Source: a bacterium
GTDB taxonomy: Bacteria; 4484-113; JAFGCY01
Assembly: GCA_020849855.1 (NCBI GenBank)
Contig: JADZFO010000020.1
Location: 1 to 58,007 of the forward strand
Reading direction: 5' to 3'
Length of the DNA: 58,007 bases
The position numbers and the translations under genes are program-made. Every line of letters starts with the position of its first letter. Positions within the stretch are counted from its first letter, which is position 1. Under the pieces are notes generated by a model, which saw nothing but the letters and a program-made list of their open reading frames with translations, searched no databases and was not told the origin of the DNA. This document shows, piece after piece, positions 37,926 through 46,097 of this stretch.

Positions 37926-39113
37926 ATGTTTTTCGCCCCCACTGAAGAGCAGGAAATGGTGCGCCAGACCGTGCGCGAGTTCGCCGAGACCGAGCTGCTG
38001 CCCGGCGCGCTGGAGCGCGACAAGAGCAAGACCTTCCCGAAGGACAAGTGGGCCAAGTGGTCCGAGCTGGGCTTCCCCGGCATGACCATCGATGAGGCCT
38101 ATGGCGGCACCCCGCTCGACGGCATTTCCGACGCGATCGTGATTGAGGAGCTCTCGCGCTGCGATGCCAGCTTCGGTGTCTGCATGGCGGTGCACAGCGG
38201 CCTGACCGGCAAGACTCTGATGAACTGGGGCTCCGAGGAGCAGAAGCAGCTCGTCGGCTCCAAGATGGCCTCCGGCGAGTGGATCGCGGCCTACAGCCTC
38301 TCCGAGGCCGGTAGCGGTTCCGACGCCGGCGCAATGAGCTGCGAGGCCAGGCCCGACGGCAATGGCGGCTGGGTGCTGAACGGCACCAAGCTCTGGGTCA
38401 CCAACGGCGCCATCGCCTCGGTCTACATCATCTTCGCCCGCAGCCACCCCGACAACCCGCGCAAGAGTGAGCAGATCAGCGCCTTCATCGTGCCGCGCGA
38501 TACCCCCGGCCTCTCCGTCTCCAAGCTGGAAGACAAGATGGGCATCCGCGCTTCCGACACGGCCGAGATCGTGCTGCAGGATGTGAAGGTCCCCGGCGAC
38601 ATGCTGATGGGCCCCGCTGGCGGCGGACTCAAGGTCGCCTTCAACGCCCTGGATGTCAGCCGCATCGGCATCGCGGCCCAGGCGCTTGGCATCGCCCAGG
38701 GCGCCTTCGACTTCGCGCTGCAGTACGCCCAGCAGCGTGAGACCTTCGGCCGCAAGATCATCGAGCACCAGACCATCGGCAACTACCTGGCCGACATGGC
38801 GACGCGCATCGACGCCGCCCGCCTGCTGGTCTACCGCGCGGCCTGGATGAAGGACCAGGGCGCGGTGCACACCAAGGAAAGCTCAATGGCCAAGCTCTAC
38901 GCCGGCGATACGGCCGTCTGGGTCGCCGACCGCGCGGTGCAGATCCTCGGCGGCTATGGCTACACCACCGACTTCCCGGCCGAGCGCTACTTCCGCGACG
39001 CCAAGATCACCCAGATCTACGAAGGCACGCAGGAGATGCAGCGCATCGTCATCGCCCGCGCGCTGATGGGCTCCGTCAAGGGCGTGGCCAGTAAGGCCGC
39101 GGCGGCGGGCTAG
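37926..39113 (+). CDS. Acyl-CoA dehydrogenase
   Basis: A 395-residue FAD enzyme that oxidises acyl-CoA to the enoyl-CoA. The start PTEEQEMVRQTVREFAE, the FAD-binding AYSLSEAGSGSDAGAM and LWVTNG, and the C-terminal ILGGYGYTTDFPAERYFRDAKI are typical. The catalytic Glu lies in QIYEGTQEMQR, as in short-chain (butyryl-type) enzymes. The ATG at 37926 follows CAGGAGG, with a TAAAAT box upstream (37894-37899). The last 575 bases are repeated at 41665-42247 on the other side of a RiPP gene insert. No Etf genes are nearby. Confidence 0.96.
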   Translation: MFFAPTEEQEMVRQTVREFAETELLPGALERDKSKTFPKDKWAKWSELGFPGMTIDEAYGGTPLDGISDAIVIEELSRCDASFGVCMAVHSGLTGKTLMNWGSEEQKQLVGSKMASGEWIAAYSLSEAGSGSDAGAMSCEARPDGNGGWVLNGTKLWVTNGAIASVYIIFARSHPDNPRKSEQISAFIVPRDTPGLSVSKLEDKMGIRASDTAEIVLQDVKVPGDMLMGPAGGGLKVAFNALDVSRIGIAAQALGIAQGAFDFALQYAQQRETFGRKIIEHQTIGNYLADMATRIDAARLLVYRAAWMKDQGAVHTKESSMAKLYAGDTAVWVADRAVQILGGYGYTTDFPAERYFRDAKITQIYEGTQEMQRIVIARALMGSVKGVASKAAAAG

Positions 39114-39385
39114 TTAAGCTCTGGGGAAGGCGGCATGGAGCGCCTGCAGCGTCTGAAGTCAGGTGATTACCATCACTGTACAGCAAACAGCTAGTACCAG
39201 GAAAGTTTTGTGAGGCACAGTTGCATCAGGCTATGTTGAATGAAGCTGCATGCCACCCTGGCTGTTGGGCCGTACGGCCACTATGGGAGCCTTAGATGAT
39301 CTATCCTAACGCAGCAGCAGCATTGCTGTGAGCTCTGGCCAGTTCTGGTATCTAGATGAAAGAAAAATACCGCGAAAGGCCCTAG

Positions 39386-40252
39386 TTATGTTGGCCAGTT
39401 CTTAGGGCTAGATTGATATATACTCTCCAATGACCTTCCGGCAAGATTCGCCTTCTCTGTCAAGACTGCTAAGTCACCATCCGCGCTCTGGCTAAGCGCA
39501 ACTCTTACAACCAACTCACTAATCCACTGACCAAAGCTTGTAGACTCATCTGTACTAGGACTCTCGGCATAGCCAATCCCTGCGCCAATTTGCAGAGTAC
39601 CTAAAGGAGTAATGTTTCGTAGTTTGATTGAATAAGAATTGATAGAATATTTAAGGAGTTCGATGACCTCAGTGCTTTCAGCTTTTGTCATGTATATCAC
39701 ACACGCATCCGCGCGAGAATAGTGTCTTGGATTGGCCAGTACTTTTATTCCTCTTGTACGATTGGACAGAATCAATACAGATGCCAGTTGATTGAGGCAC
39801 CAGGCTGCTTGACTAGGAGAAATAGACACATATAGTCTAGCCCTTGGTACGTCATCTAACTCAATAGGCGGAATCGAAACGAATCCGGGAAGTGTGAATG
39901 CACGAACCAGTGGCATAGGAACTTCCGGCAGGCCCTCTTGTTGCGCTCGATACCTAAACAGACATCCACTATATAGAAAATAAAAGAAGTCTCCCACAGT
40001 AGCATGAGAGGCTGGTGTAAAGTAGTATTCACTCTTTGTTGCATCTGACAGGAGCTTTGCAATAAACCCCATGTTCAACTGTGACGATACGGTTGGCAAG
40101 GCCTTCAGCACATTGACGTCAAGGATCCGTTTGTTGTAAATTCCTGTGTATACAACTCGGAGTAGTTGCGCTCTATCAGAAACATACTCCGCCAGTTGGC
40201 GAGCGACTCTCACCGCCGACAACAACTGTGAAGTTGTAGTGAGGCTACTCAT
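39386..40252 (-). CDS. HopA1-family protein, putative phosphothreonine/phosphoserine lyase of a RiPP cassette
   Basis: A 288-residue protein whose second half matches the HopA1 effector family: RLYVSISPSQAAWCLNQLA, then IKVLANPRHYSRADACVIYM, then the end motif with GAGIGYAE and ESTSFGQWISELVVR. In thioviridamide-like and class V lanthipeptide pathways, HopA1-like proteins act with an APH-like kinase to remove phosphate from Ser/Thr and give dehydro-residues. The ATG overlaps the kinase stop by eight bases (ATGAGTAG) behind a GGAG site, so the two are coupled. Base composition is AT-rich, unlike the flanks. The function is inferred from family and context; catalytic residues were not assigned. 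Confidence 0.78.
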   Translation of the reverse strand: MSSLTTTSQLLSAVRVARQLAEYVSDRAQLLRVVYTGIYNKRILDVNVLKALPTVSSQLNMGFIAKLLSDATKSEYYFTPASHATVGDFFYFLYSGCLFRYRAQQEGLPEVPMPLVRAFTLPGFVSIPPIELDDVPRARLYVSISPSQAAWCLNQLASVLILSNRTRGIKVLANPRHYSRADACVIYMTKAESTEVIELLKYSINSYSIKLRNITPLGTLQIGAGIGYAESPSTDESTSFGQWISELVVRVALSQSADGDLAVLTEKANLAGRSLESIYQSSPKNWPT

Positions 40253-41186
40253 TGCACTCCAATGTACGCTCTGTGACGTGTCTTGCAATGTCTAGTAGAA
40301 CCATGTCCATCGGACCAAGATAGTGTTTGAAACAGGCTTCCGAAGCGATCCGCTCAAACAAGTACCGGCCTACTAAATGTGAGAACTCCGGGACACTTAT
40401 GGTCTTTTGGCCCCTTGAAACCAAGTGTGCGTTTAAATAGTCTAGTAGGGAGCGACCGACCTGAAAGACACTACGTAGGTGCGGGGCAGTTTCTTCTGCG
40501 ATCTTCGATTGGCGTGAGCAAGCAATAAGCATTGACCCAACGCAACTAGCTATGTCCCATCCAAGTGGGGCCTTACTATATAACTCCCAGTCAAGAAGAA
40601 ATAGACTTGTGTTGTCAAGAACCACGTTATCTAGCTTCAGGTCACAATGAGCTTCAGTCATACGAAGATCCGCAGTATCGAATATTACTGATAAGCATGG
40701 AGAAGATTGGACAAAATTCAATACCTGAAAGAATGCGTTGCTGCGGTCAATAGTTGTGCGATCAAGTATCGGCACGTGGGCTGGAATCAAGAATCGAAGT
40801 TGCCTATCCGTAATAGGTAGTTGAATCGCTGAATCTATAAGACTTTTTGCGAGTTGTTCGAGAGATCCAACTACAAACTTTGCGGAGTCGCGAGCTATCA
40901 ACTCCAGAGTAGAAGCGTTTCTCAAGAAGGGCTGTACAATAACATCTAGTTTTTGGTCGACATAGATCGGAGGAAGAATGAAAGTTGCACTTCCCACTTC
41001 AGCATAGACAAGTGCTTCACTTTCGAGTTCGTTTCCGTTCCCTTGCTTGAATAGATATTCTCTACCGTCCGTACACTTAATCACAAGAAGCGTGTTACGT
41101 CCGTGTTGCACGTGCATACGCACGGATTTGGGTACCAATCCGATACTTCGCAGGTAGGCTCGGATTTGAGACTTGCGCAAACGCAA
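40245..41186 (-). CDS. APH-family phosphotransferase, putative RiPP Ser/Thr kinase
   Basis: A 313-residue aminoglycoside-phosphotransferase-like kinase. The catalytic loop is HCDLKLDNVVLD (the family usually has HGDLHPGN) and the metal-binding segment is LLDWELYSKAPLGWDIAS. The N-lobe has LLVIKCTDGREYLFKQGN. The TTG start lies five bases after the precursor peptide stop, with no good ribosome site, so translation is probably coupled. Next to a HopA1-like gene and a Thr-rich peptide gene, its likely job is to phosphorylate core threonines before elimination. An antibiotic-resistance kinase is less likely in this setting. Confidence 0.8.
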   Translation of the reverse strand: MRLRKSQIRAYLRSIGLVPKSVRMHVQHGRNTLLVIKCTDGREYLFKQGNGNELESEALVYAEVGSATFILPPIYVDQKLDVIVQPFLRNASTLELIARDSAKFVVGSLEQLAKSLIDSAIQLPITDRQLRFLIPAHVPILDRTTIDRSNAFFQVLNFVQSSPCLSVIFDTADLRMTEAHCDLKLDNVVLDNTSLFLLDWELYSKAPLGWDIASCVGSMLIACSRQSKIAEETAPHLRSVFQVGRSLLDYLNAHLVSRGQKTISVPEFSHLVGRYLFERIASEACFKHYLGPMDMVLLDIARHVTERTLECNE

Positions 41187-41191
41187 ATGTG

Positions 41192-41494
41192 TCAGCAGCC
41201 AATCCTCGGATGGCTCGCAATAGTGGTAGTTATAGTTGTTATGGTGATGGTGGTGGCAGCCAGAGGATCGTCCAAATCAACCCTACTCCTTGCCTCGTCT
41301 AGTAGCGCATTGACCTCATCGAGGTCTTTTGCACTTTCTGCAAAATCGGGTTGATTGATTGTGGCATCGGACAAAGCTACAAAAGTTTTAAGTAGATCCT
41401 CCAAGATTTGCTGTTCGGGCTTGTCAAGCGTAGCATGAAGACTTTGAAGCTTGCCTGCCACCGATTCCGCAGCTTGCTTATCGTGCTTTAACAT
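41192..41494 (-). CDS. Candidate RiPP precursor peptide (Thr-rich core ending in Cys)
   Basis: A 100-residue peptide. Residues 1-80 form a charged, helical, acidic leader (for example LDKPEQQILEDLLKTFVALS) without a secretion signal. The last 20 residues are TTITITTITTTIASHPRIGC, with eight Thr, one Ser and a single C-terminal Cys. This is the pattern of a core whose Thr become dehydrobutyrines and whose Cys closes a terminal ring. The ATG has a GGGAG site and a strong promoter lies about 100 bases upstream. Kinase and HopA1-like genes follow without a gap. The leader/core boundary is a guess; DDPLAA just before the core is a candidate cleavage region. Confidence 0.75.
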   Translation of the reverse strand: MLKHDKQAAESVAGKLQSLHATLDKPEQQILEDLLKTFVALSDATINQPDFAESAKDLDEVNALLDEARSRVDLDDPLAATTITITTITTTIASHPRIGC

Positions 41495-41594
41495 GAATCT
41501 ATCTCCCTCTTTGGATCTTACGACAGTGGCAATGTTGCTCGCCAGCAGTTATGAAGACCATTCTCAGCTGACCTCATGATGCCCTATCATTCTA

Positions 41595-41623
41595 ATTGTA
41601 CGTTGGTATGTTTGGTTTGTCAA
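41595..41623 (-). promoter_or_regulatory. Promoter of the RiPP cassette
   Basis: On the minus strand TTGACA (41623-41618) and TACAAT (41600-41595) are separated by exactly 17 bases. It is one of the best sigma-70-type promoters in the window. The predicted 5' leader is about 95 bases. Confidence 0.8.
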
Positions 41624-41664
41624 CTATCAGTTCCAGAATTTTTGAATTGGTACCGATAAGCTCA

Positions 41665-42247
41665 CAAGATGGGCATCCGCGCCAGCGACACGGCCGAGAT
41701 CGTGCTGCAGGATGTGAAGGTCCCCGGCGACATGCTGATGGGCCCCGCCGGCGGCGGCCTGAAGGTGGCCTTCAACGCCCTGGATGTCAGCCGCATCGGC
41801 ATCGCGGCCCAGGCGCTGGGCATCGCACAGGGCGCCTTCGACTTCGCCCTGCAGTACGCCCAGCAGCGCGAGACCTTCGGCCGCAAGATCATCGAGCACC
41901 AGACCATCGGTAACTACCTCGCCGACATGGCGACGCGCATCGACGCCGCCCGCCTGCTGGTCTACCGCGCGGCCTGGATGAAGGACCAGGGCCAGGTACA
42001 CACCAAGGAAAGCAGCATGGCCAAGCTCTATGCCGGCGATACGGCCGTCTGGGTCGCCGACCGCGCGGTGCAGATCCTCGGCGGCTATGGCTATACCACC
42101 GACTTCCCGGCCGAGCGCTACTTCCGCGACGCCAAGATCACCCAGATCTACGAAGGCACGCAGGAGATGCAGCGAATCGTCATCGCCCGCGCGCTGATGG
42201 GCTCCGTCAAAGGCGTGGCCAGCAAGAGCGCCGGCGCAGCGGGCTAG
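41665..42247 (+). pseudogene. 3' fragment of a second acyl-CoA dehydrogenase copy
   Basis: From ACAAGATGGGC at 41665 onward the sequence matches 38534-39113 to the stop codon, with scattered mostly silent changes and a one-codon length difference near the end (SKSAGAAG against SKAAAAG). The N-terminal two-fifths, including the FAD-binding entry, are missing, and no ribosome site precedes the first Met. It should not give a working enzyme. It marks the right boundary of the RiPP insert. Confidence 0.85.
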
Positions 42248-42275
42248 GGCCACAACTCCGACTGGGCGCGGAAGG

Positions 42276-42508
42276 GTAGGGCCGACATTCTGTCGGCGCA
42301 GGCTGCGCATTGCCTTGTGGCCCCGCACGGCAGTGCGGGCAATGTCCTGTGGCCCCGCACGGCAGTGCGGGGAGCTGCCTTCATGCCCGCATTGCCATGC
42401 GGGCCCACCAGGCTTGTGGCCCCGGACGGCAGTCCGGGGAATGTCCTGTGGCCCCGCACGGCAGTGCGGGGGACAGCCAGCCATGCCCGCATTGCCATGC
42501 GGGCCCAC
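42276..42508. repeat. Cluster of REP-like hairpins
   Basis: It starts with GTAGGGCCGACATTCTGTCG. Four copies of the hairpin GTGGCCCCGCACGGCAGTGC(GGG) follow at 42317, 42349, 42416 and 42448; the third has matched stem changes (CCGGAC/GTCCGG). Two copies of the reverse-type hairpin ATGCCCGCATTGCCATGCGG lie at 42383 and 42483. Compensating changes show that the stems are kept. Confidence 0.8.
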
Positions 42509-42543
42509 GGCCGCCATTTCCATCCGCCTGCAATAATCAGCCC

Positions 42544-43365
42544 GTGCCACTCACGCGCCAGCAGTTCTACGACTTCTACTACCCGCAGGTCAACGAGTTC
42601 CTGAAGCTGCAGCACTCGGGCCGTGATTCGATGGCCGTGGTGCCCTTTGAGCTCTGGCTGGAGCGCTGCCTGGCCCAGCTTCAGGCCGAGGGCCAGGATG
42701 AGCTCTGGGAAGCCGTCTACTACCGCTCCTGCTTCATCCGCTACAACATCTGGGCGCGCTGCGTGCCCAGCGAGGATCAGGCCCAGCAGCAGCAGATCAT
42801 CCAGCGCGCGCTGCATGACCTGCAGCGCCCGGCGCAGTCAGAAACCGGCAGGATCGGGGCGGCCTATGCGCGCCTGGCCATCCTGCTGGTGGGCTATGGC
42901 AACCTGGCGGAAAAGCCCCAGCCGGCGGAACTGCTGGATCTGATCAATTCGCTGCCGCCGGAGTACCAGGACCACCAGATCTGGCATCCACTCAGTGTGC
43001 TGGCCTTCGACCACAACATCCCCGAGCTGCTGGATCTCGCCTTCGAGCAGGAAACCATCAGCCCGCACAGCAAGTTCCCCCAGGCGGCGTGGCAGCGCAT
43101 CAACCTGATGTACCAGATCATGAACGGCAAGGCCACGCGCAAGGACGTTGAAGAGACGCTGAAGATCTACCACCTGCCCTCGCAGTTCAACGAGCTGCGC
43201 CGCCGCATGTGGCCGCGCCTGCAGGATATGGGCCTTATTGACCGCGAGCTGGAGCGCCTGCTGTCCACCCGCGAGCTGGAGTGCATCGTCACGGAGGTGG
43301 ATTTCAGCCAGCCGCGCCTGGAGAACATCCGCAACCGCGCGCCGGAAAAGGGCCAAGCGGACTAA
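42544..43365 (+). CDS. Unknown helical protein, paralogue of 44148-45020
   Basis: A 273-residue soluble protein beginning (V)PLTRQQFYDFYYPQVNEFLK. A GTG start lies six bases after AATAAT (42532-42537), so it is probably leaderless. The middle (LPPEYQDHQIWHPLSVLAFDH) and the strongly conserved block HSKFPQAAWQRINLMYQIMNG are shared with the downstream paralogue. No known domain or catalytic motif is recognised. A phosphoesterase gene lies between the two paralogues, only three bases after this stop, so at least these two genes are co-transcribed. Confidence 0.78.
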   Translation: MPLTRQQFYDFYYPQVNEFLKLQHSGRDSMAVVPFELWLERCLAQLQAEGQDELWEAVYYRSCFIRYNIWARCVPSEDQAQQQQIIQRALHDLQRPAQSETGRIGAAYARLAILLVGYGNLAEKPQPAELLDLINSLPPEYQDHQIWHPLSVLAFDHNIPELLDLAFEQETISPHSKFPQAAWQRINLMYQIMNGKATRKDVEETLKIYHLPSQFNELRRRMWPRLQDMGLIDRELERLLSTRELECIVTEVDFSQPRLENIRNRAPEKGQAD

Positions 43366-43368
43366 CCC

Positions 43369-44088
43369 ATGCGCATAGCCGTCCTCAGCGATATCCACGG
43401 CAACCTCAGCGCGCTGGAAGCGGTGCTGGACGATTTGCGCGTTGTTGCGCCGGATCTGGTCCTGCACGGCGGCGACCTTGCCGCGCCGGGCGCTGGCCCG
43501 GCCGAAGTACTGGACCGAATCATCGATCTCGGCTGGGAAGGCGTCATGGGCAACACGGATGAAATGCTCACCCGGCCGCAAAGCCTGCTGGATTTCGCCG
43601 CGCGCACGCCCCAGCTCGGGGCGATGAAGTCCGTGCTGGTCGAAATCGCCGAAGCTGCCCGCGCGCGGCTCAGCCAGCGCCACCTTGACTGGCTCGCCGC
43701 CCAGCCGCTGATCCTCAAGCAGCATGGGCTGGCGCTGGTGCATGCCAGCCCGGCAAGCTGCTGGGACTCGCCAGCGTCGGGGGCGGCAGATGATGAACTC
43801 AGCGCGTGCTACGGCGGCCTGGCCAGCCCGCTGGTCGCCTTCGGCCATCTGCACCAGCCCTTTATCCGCTCCCTGCCGGGCATCACCCTGGTCAACTGCG
43901 GCAGTGTCGGTCAGCCCTTTGACGGCGACACACGCGCCTCCTATCTGCTGGTAACGGACGGCGTGCCAGCCATCCGCCGGGTGGAATACGACATCGAAGC
44001 CGAGTGCCGCAGGCTGGCGGCCAGCGACGTGCCCTATGCCGATTGGGTCATCCGCATGCTGCGGGCCGGCCGCTACGGGCAGCCCTGA
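43369..44088 (+). CDS. Calcineurin-like metallophosphoesterase
   Basis: A 239-residue protein of the YfcE/MJ0936-like phosphodiesterase group. Metal-binding motifs are visible in order: LSDIHGN (DxH), HGGDL (GDxx), MGNTDE (GNxD in place of GNHE), ALVHASP and FGHLHQPF (GHxH). All ligands appear intact, so it is likely active on phosphodiester or phosphomonoester substrates; the natural substrate is unknown. It starts three bases after the stop of the preceding gene. It has no signal peptide. Confidence 0.92.
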   Translation: MRIAVLSDIHGNLSALEAVLDDLRVVAPDLVLHGGDLAAPGAGPAEVLDRIIDLGWEGVMGNTDEMLTRPQSLLDFAARTPQLGAMKSVLVEIAEAARARLSQRHLDWLAAQPLILKQHGLALVHASPASCWDSPASGAADDELSACYGGLASPLVAFGHLHQPFIRSLPGITLVNCGSVGQPFDGDTRASYLLVTDGVPAIRRVEYDIEAECRRLAASDVPYADWVIRMLRAGRYGQP

Positions 44089-44147
44089 GCAGCACCGCCA
44101 AAGCGACCGGTGCCGTTTTTACAGCAGCGCTCTGCCATAATCTGTCC

Positions 44148-45020
44148 GTGCCCCTCAGCCGCCAGCAGTTCGTGGACTACATCTATCCCGAAGTCAACGT
44201 CTTCCTGATGCTGCAGCATCAGGGCCAGGATGCGCAGGCGCTGGAACAGTTCGACGCCTGGCTTCCCGGCAAGCTGGCCCAGCTTGAAGCTCTCGCCGCG
44301 GACGGTGACCCTCTGGCCGGAGAACTTGCCCAGGAACTGGCCCAGGAACTGGCCCAGGAACTGGCCCAGGAACTGGCCGAGGCTGTTTACTACCGCTGCA
44401 ACCTTTTGCGCGCCTCTTTCCTCTGGCGCCTGACGGCCAGCGAGGACCACGAGGGCCGCTGCGCCATAACCCGCGAGCTGCTGCAAACGCTGCAGCGCGA
44501 ACCGCAGACTGAAGCGGGCAGGATCCATCAGGCCCACTCGCAGCTTGCACTGATGGTGACGGCCTATAACGACTTTGACGAGAAGCCGTCCGTGGCCGGG
44601 ATCCTCGCTGCGCTCGAAGCCCTGCCCGAAGAGTATCGCGACCAGCAGATCTGGCACCACATGACCATCGTGGCCTACGACTACGGCCTGCCAGCGCTGA
44701 TGGAAGTCGCCTTCGAGCACGAGACGATGCACCCGCACAGCAAGTACCCGCAGGCCTCCTGGCAGCGCATCAACCTGATGTACCAGATCATGAAGGGCAA
44801 GGTCTCGCGCCGCGACGTCGAGGAGATGATCAAGGTGATGTTTCTGCCGACGCAGTTCGAGGAGTTCCGGCGGCGGATGTGCCCGGCCCTGCGCGAGGCG
44901 GGGCTCTTTGACGCCGAGATGGAGCAGCGCCTGGCGCAGCGCGAGGCCGAAGCCGCCGCCGCGGAGCCGGACTTCCACCAGTCGCGCATGGACTCCGTGC
45001 GGACCCACGCACCGGGCTAG
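44148..45020 (+). CDS. Unknown helical protein with (QELA)n repeat, paralogue of 42544-43365
   Basis: A 290-residue protein beginning (V)PLSRQQFVDYIYPEVNVFLM. The GTG is six bases after CATAAT (44136-44141), a leaderless pattern. The conserved block HSKYPQASWQRINLMYQIMKG and the flanks match the upstream paralogue. The main difference is an in-frame 12-base tandem repeat that adds a helix of ELAQ units near residues 59-78, between the N-terminal domain and the EAVYYRCNLLRASF segment. Function unknown. Confidence 0.78.
   Translation: MPLSRQQFVDYIYPEVNVFLMLQHQGQDAQALEQFDAWLPGKLAQLEALAADGDPLAGELAQELAQELAQELAQELAEAVYYRCNLLRASFLWRLTASEDHEGRCAITRELLQTLQREPQTEAGRIHQAHSQLALMVTAYNDFDEKPSVAGILAALEALPEEYRDQQIWHHMTIVAYDYGLPALMEVAFEHETMHPHSKYPQASWQRINLMYQIMKGKVSRRDVEEMIKVMFLPTQFEEFRRRMCPALREAGLFDAEMEQRLAQREAEAAAAEPDFHQSRMDSVRTHAPG
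44322..44381 (+). repeat. 12-base in-frame tandem repeat, five units
   Basis: The unit GAACTGGCCCAG is repeated five times. The middle three copies are identical and the outer two carry one or two changes. It encodes (ELAQ)n. Copy number could change without shifting the frame. Confidence 0.9.
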
Positions 45021-45229
45021 GCTGGGCGGGCGGAATGCATCCCCTTCGCGTCGGTGGAGGGCGTAATCGGCGGGGCAGGGGGAGGTATTCCCAGAAAGCA
45101 GGAACCACAGCATCACTTTGTGGCGTGGATAAAATAATGACTCACTGTTGCTGACAAAGAAGCTATGGCTCAAAGTGGTCGAATCAGACTCAGGTGGGGA
45201 ATCTGGTTTCCCATGCCAAGAGAGATAAC

Positions 45230-46015
45230 GTGACGAAGAAACACCAACGAGTTCAGATCGGCAGGATCTTCCAGCTGGAGATGTGGCCGGGACAATATGC
45301 GCTACTCGCTCCGATCGAGATTTCACGGGGATGTATGAAAGGTTGTGTTGTCACCTACGTCTTCAGGCCAGGAAAAGACGCGGCCGAATTGGCCCGGACT
45401 GCCACAATTGATGATCTGCTCTTCCCTCCGACCTTTCTGCCCAGGAGTGAATTTACCGATGGAGTCTCCCTGACTGACACTGGCTATGCATTAAGTGCCG
45501 AATTCCAACCATACGTTAGACACATCTTTTCTGCTGGGGGTTTCTTTGCAACCGATGGAGAACCTGTAGAAGATGGAGTCTATCCGGAATGGGATATGTG
45601 TGTTAGCTATGTTGACGGGCTTACGTATGAAATTGCAAGAGAATCGGGTCTTGAGCCGAACGAATCAGGAATCGAGAAGCTGTTTCGTCAACGACTTGCC
45701 GACAGTTCAACTGAGCTCAGCGAAACGAGTGTAAACAGTACGAGGGCAATGTTGAAGATCAGCATTCCTTATGACCAGCTGGGAAACGGAGACTCTCCCC
45801 TGCATGAAGTCAACGATCTAGCTGATGAACTGGCGCACCGCTTTGTGGCAGGCAAAATTGGCACGCTCGATGGGGATGGCTACGATGCCCTGGCTGCCGA
45901 CATTTTCTTTATGATCAAGCCCAAGCGATATCCCGACGCGGTTCAGGAAGCCAGACGCTACTTACAGGAGAAAGGAATCGATGAGTACTCAATATCAGGA
46001 CTGCAGCTTATCTGA
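45230..46015 (+). CDS. Possible immunity protein (Imm26-like N-terminus)
   Basis: A 261-residue soluble protein. The opening RVQIGRIFQLEMWPGQYALL resembles the start of Imm26-type immunity proteins (usually GDIF.IPL.DGRY). The rest, including ADIFFMIKPKRYPDAVQEA, is not recognised. I chose the GTG at 45230 because of an AGAGAGA site upstream; an in-frame start at 45194 is possible. Base composition is lower in GC than the flanks. It comes just before a broken toxin gene, which supports an immunity role, but the assignment is tentative. Confidence 0.55.
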   Translation: MTKKHQRVQIGRIFQLEMWPGQYALLAPIEISRGCMKGCVVTYVFRPGKDAAELARTATIDDLLFPPTFLPRSEFTDGVSLTDTGYALSAEFQPYVRHIFSAGGFFATDGEPVEDGVYPEWDMCVSYVDGLTYEIARESGLEPNESGIEKLFRQRLADSSTELSETSVNSTRAMLKISIPYDQLGNGDSPLHEVNDLADELAHRFVAGKIGTLDGDGYDALAADIFFMIKPKRYPDAVQEARRYLQEKGIDEYSISGLQLI

Positions 46016-46097
46016 GAAGCTCTTGATAGCATGACTTGGCCGACCCGCCGGGCCAGCCGGACTGGGATGACCGGGCTATCGCCTTGGCTAAGGGCGC

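Noticed and set aside
40245-41186. Antibiotic-resistance phosphotransferase
   Set aside because: The fold fits, but coupling to a HopA1-like gene and a Thr-rich peptide gene makes a peptide-modifying kinase more likely.
42317-42508. Possible CRISPR array
   Set aside because: The repeats are self-complementary hairpins with irregular spacing and no unique spacers; they fit REP elements. No cas genes are present.
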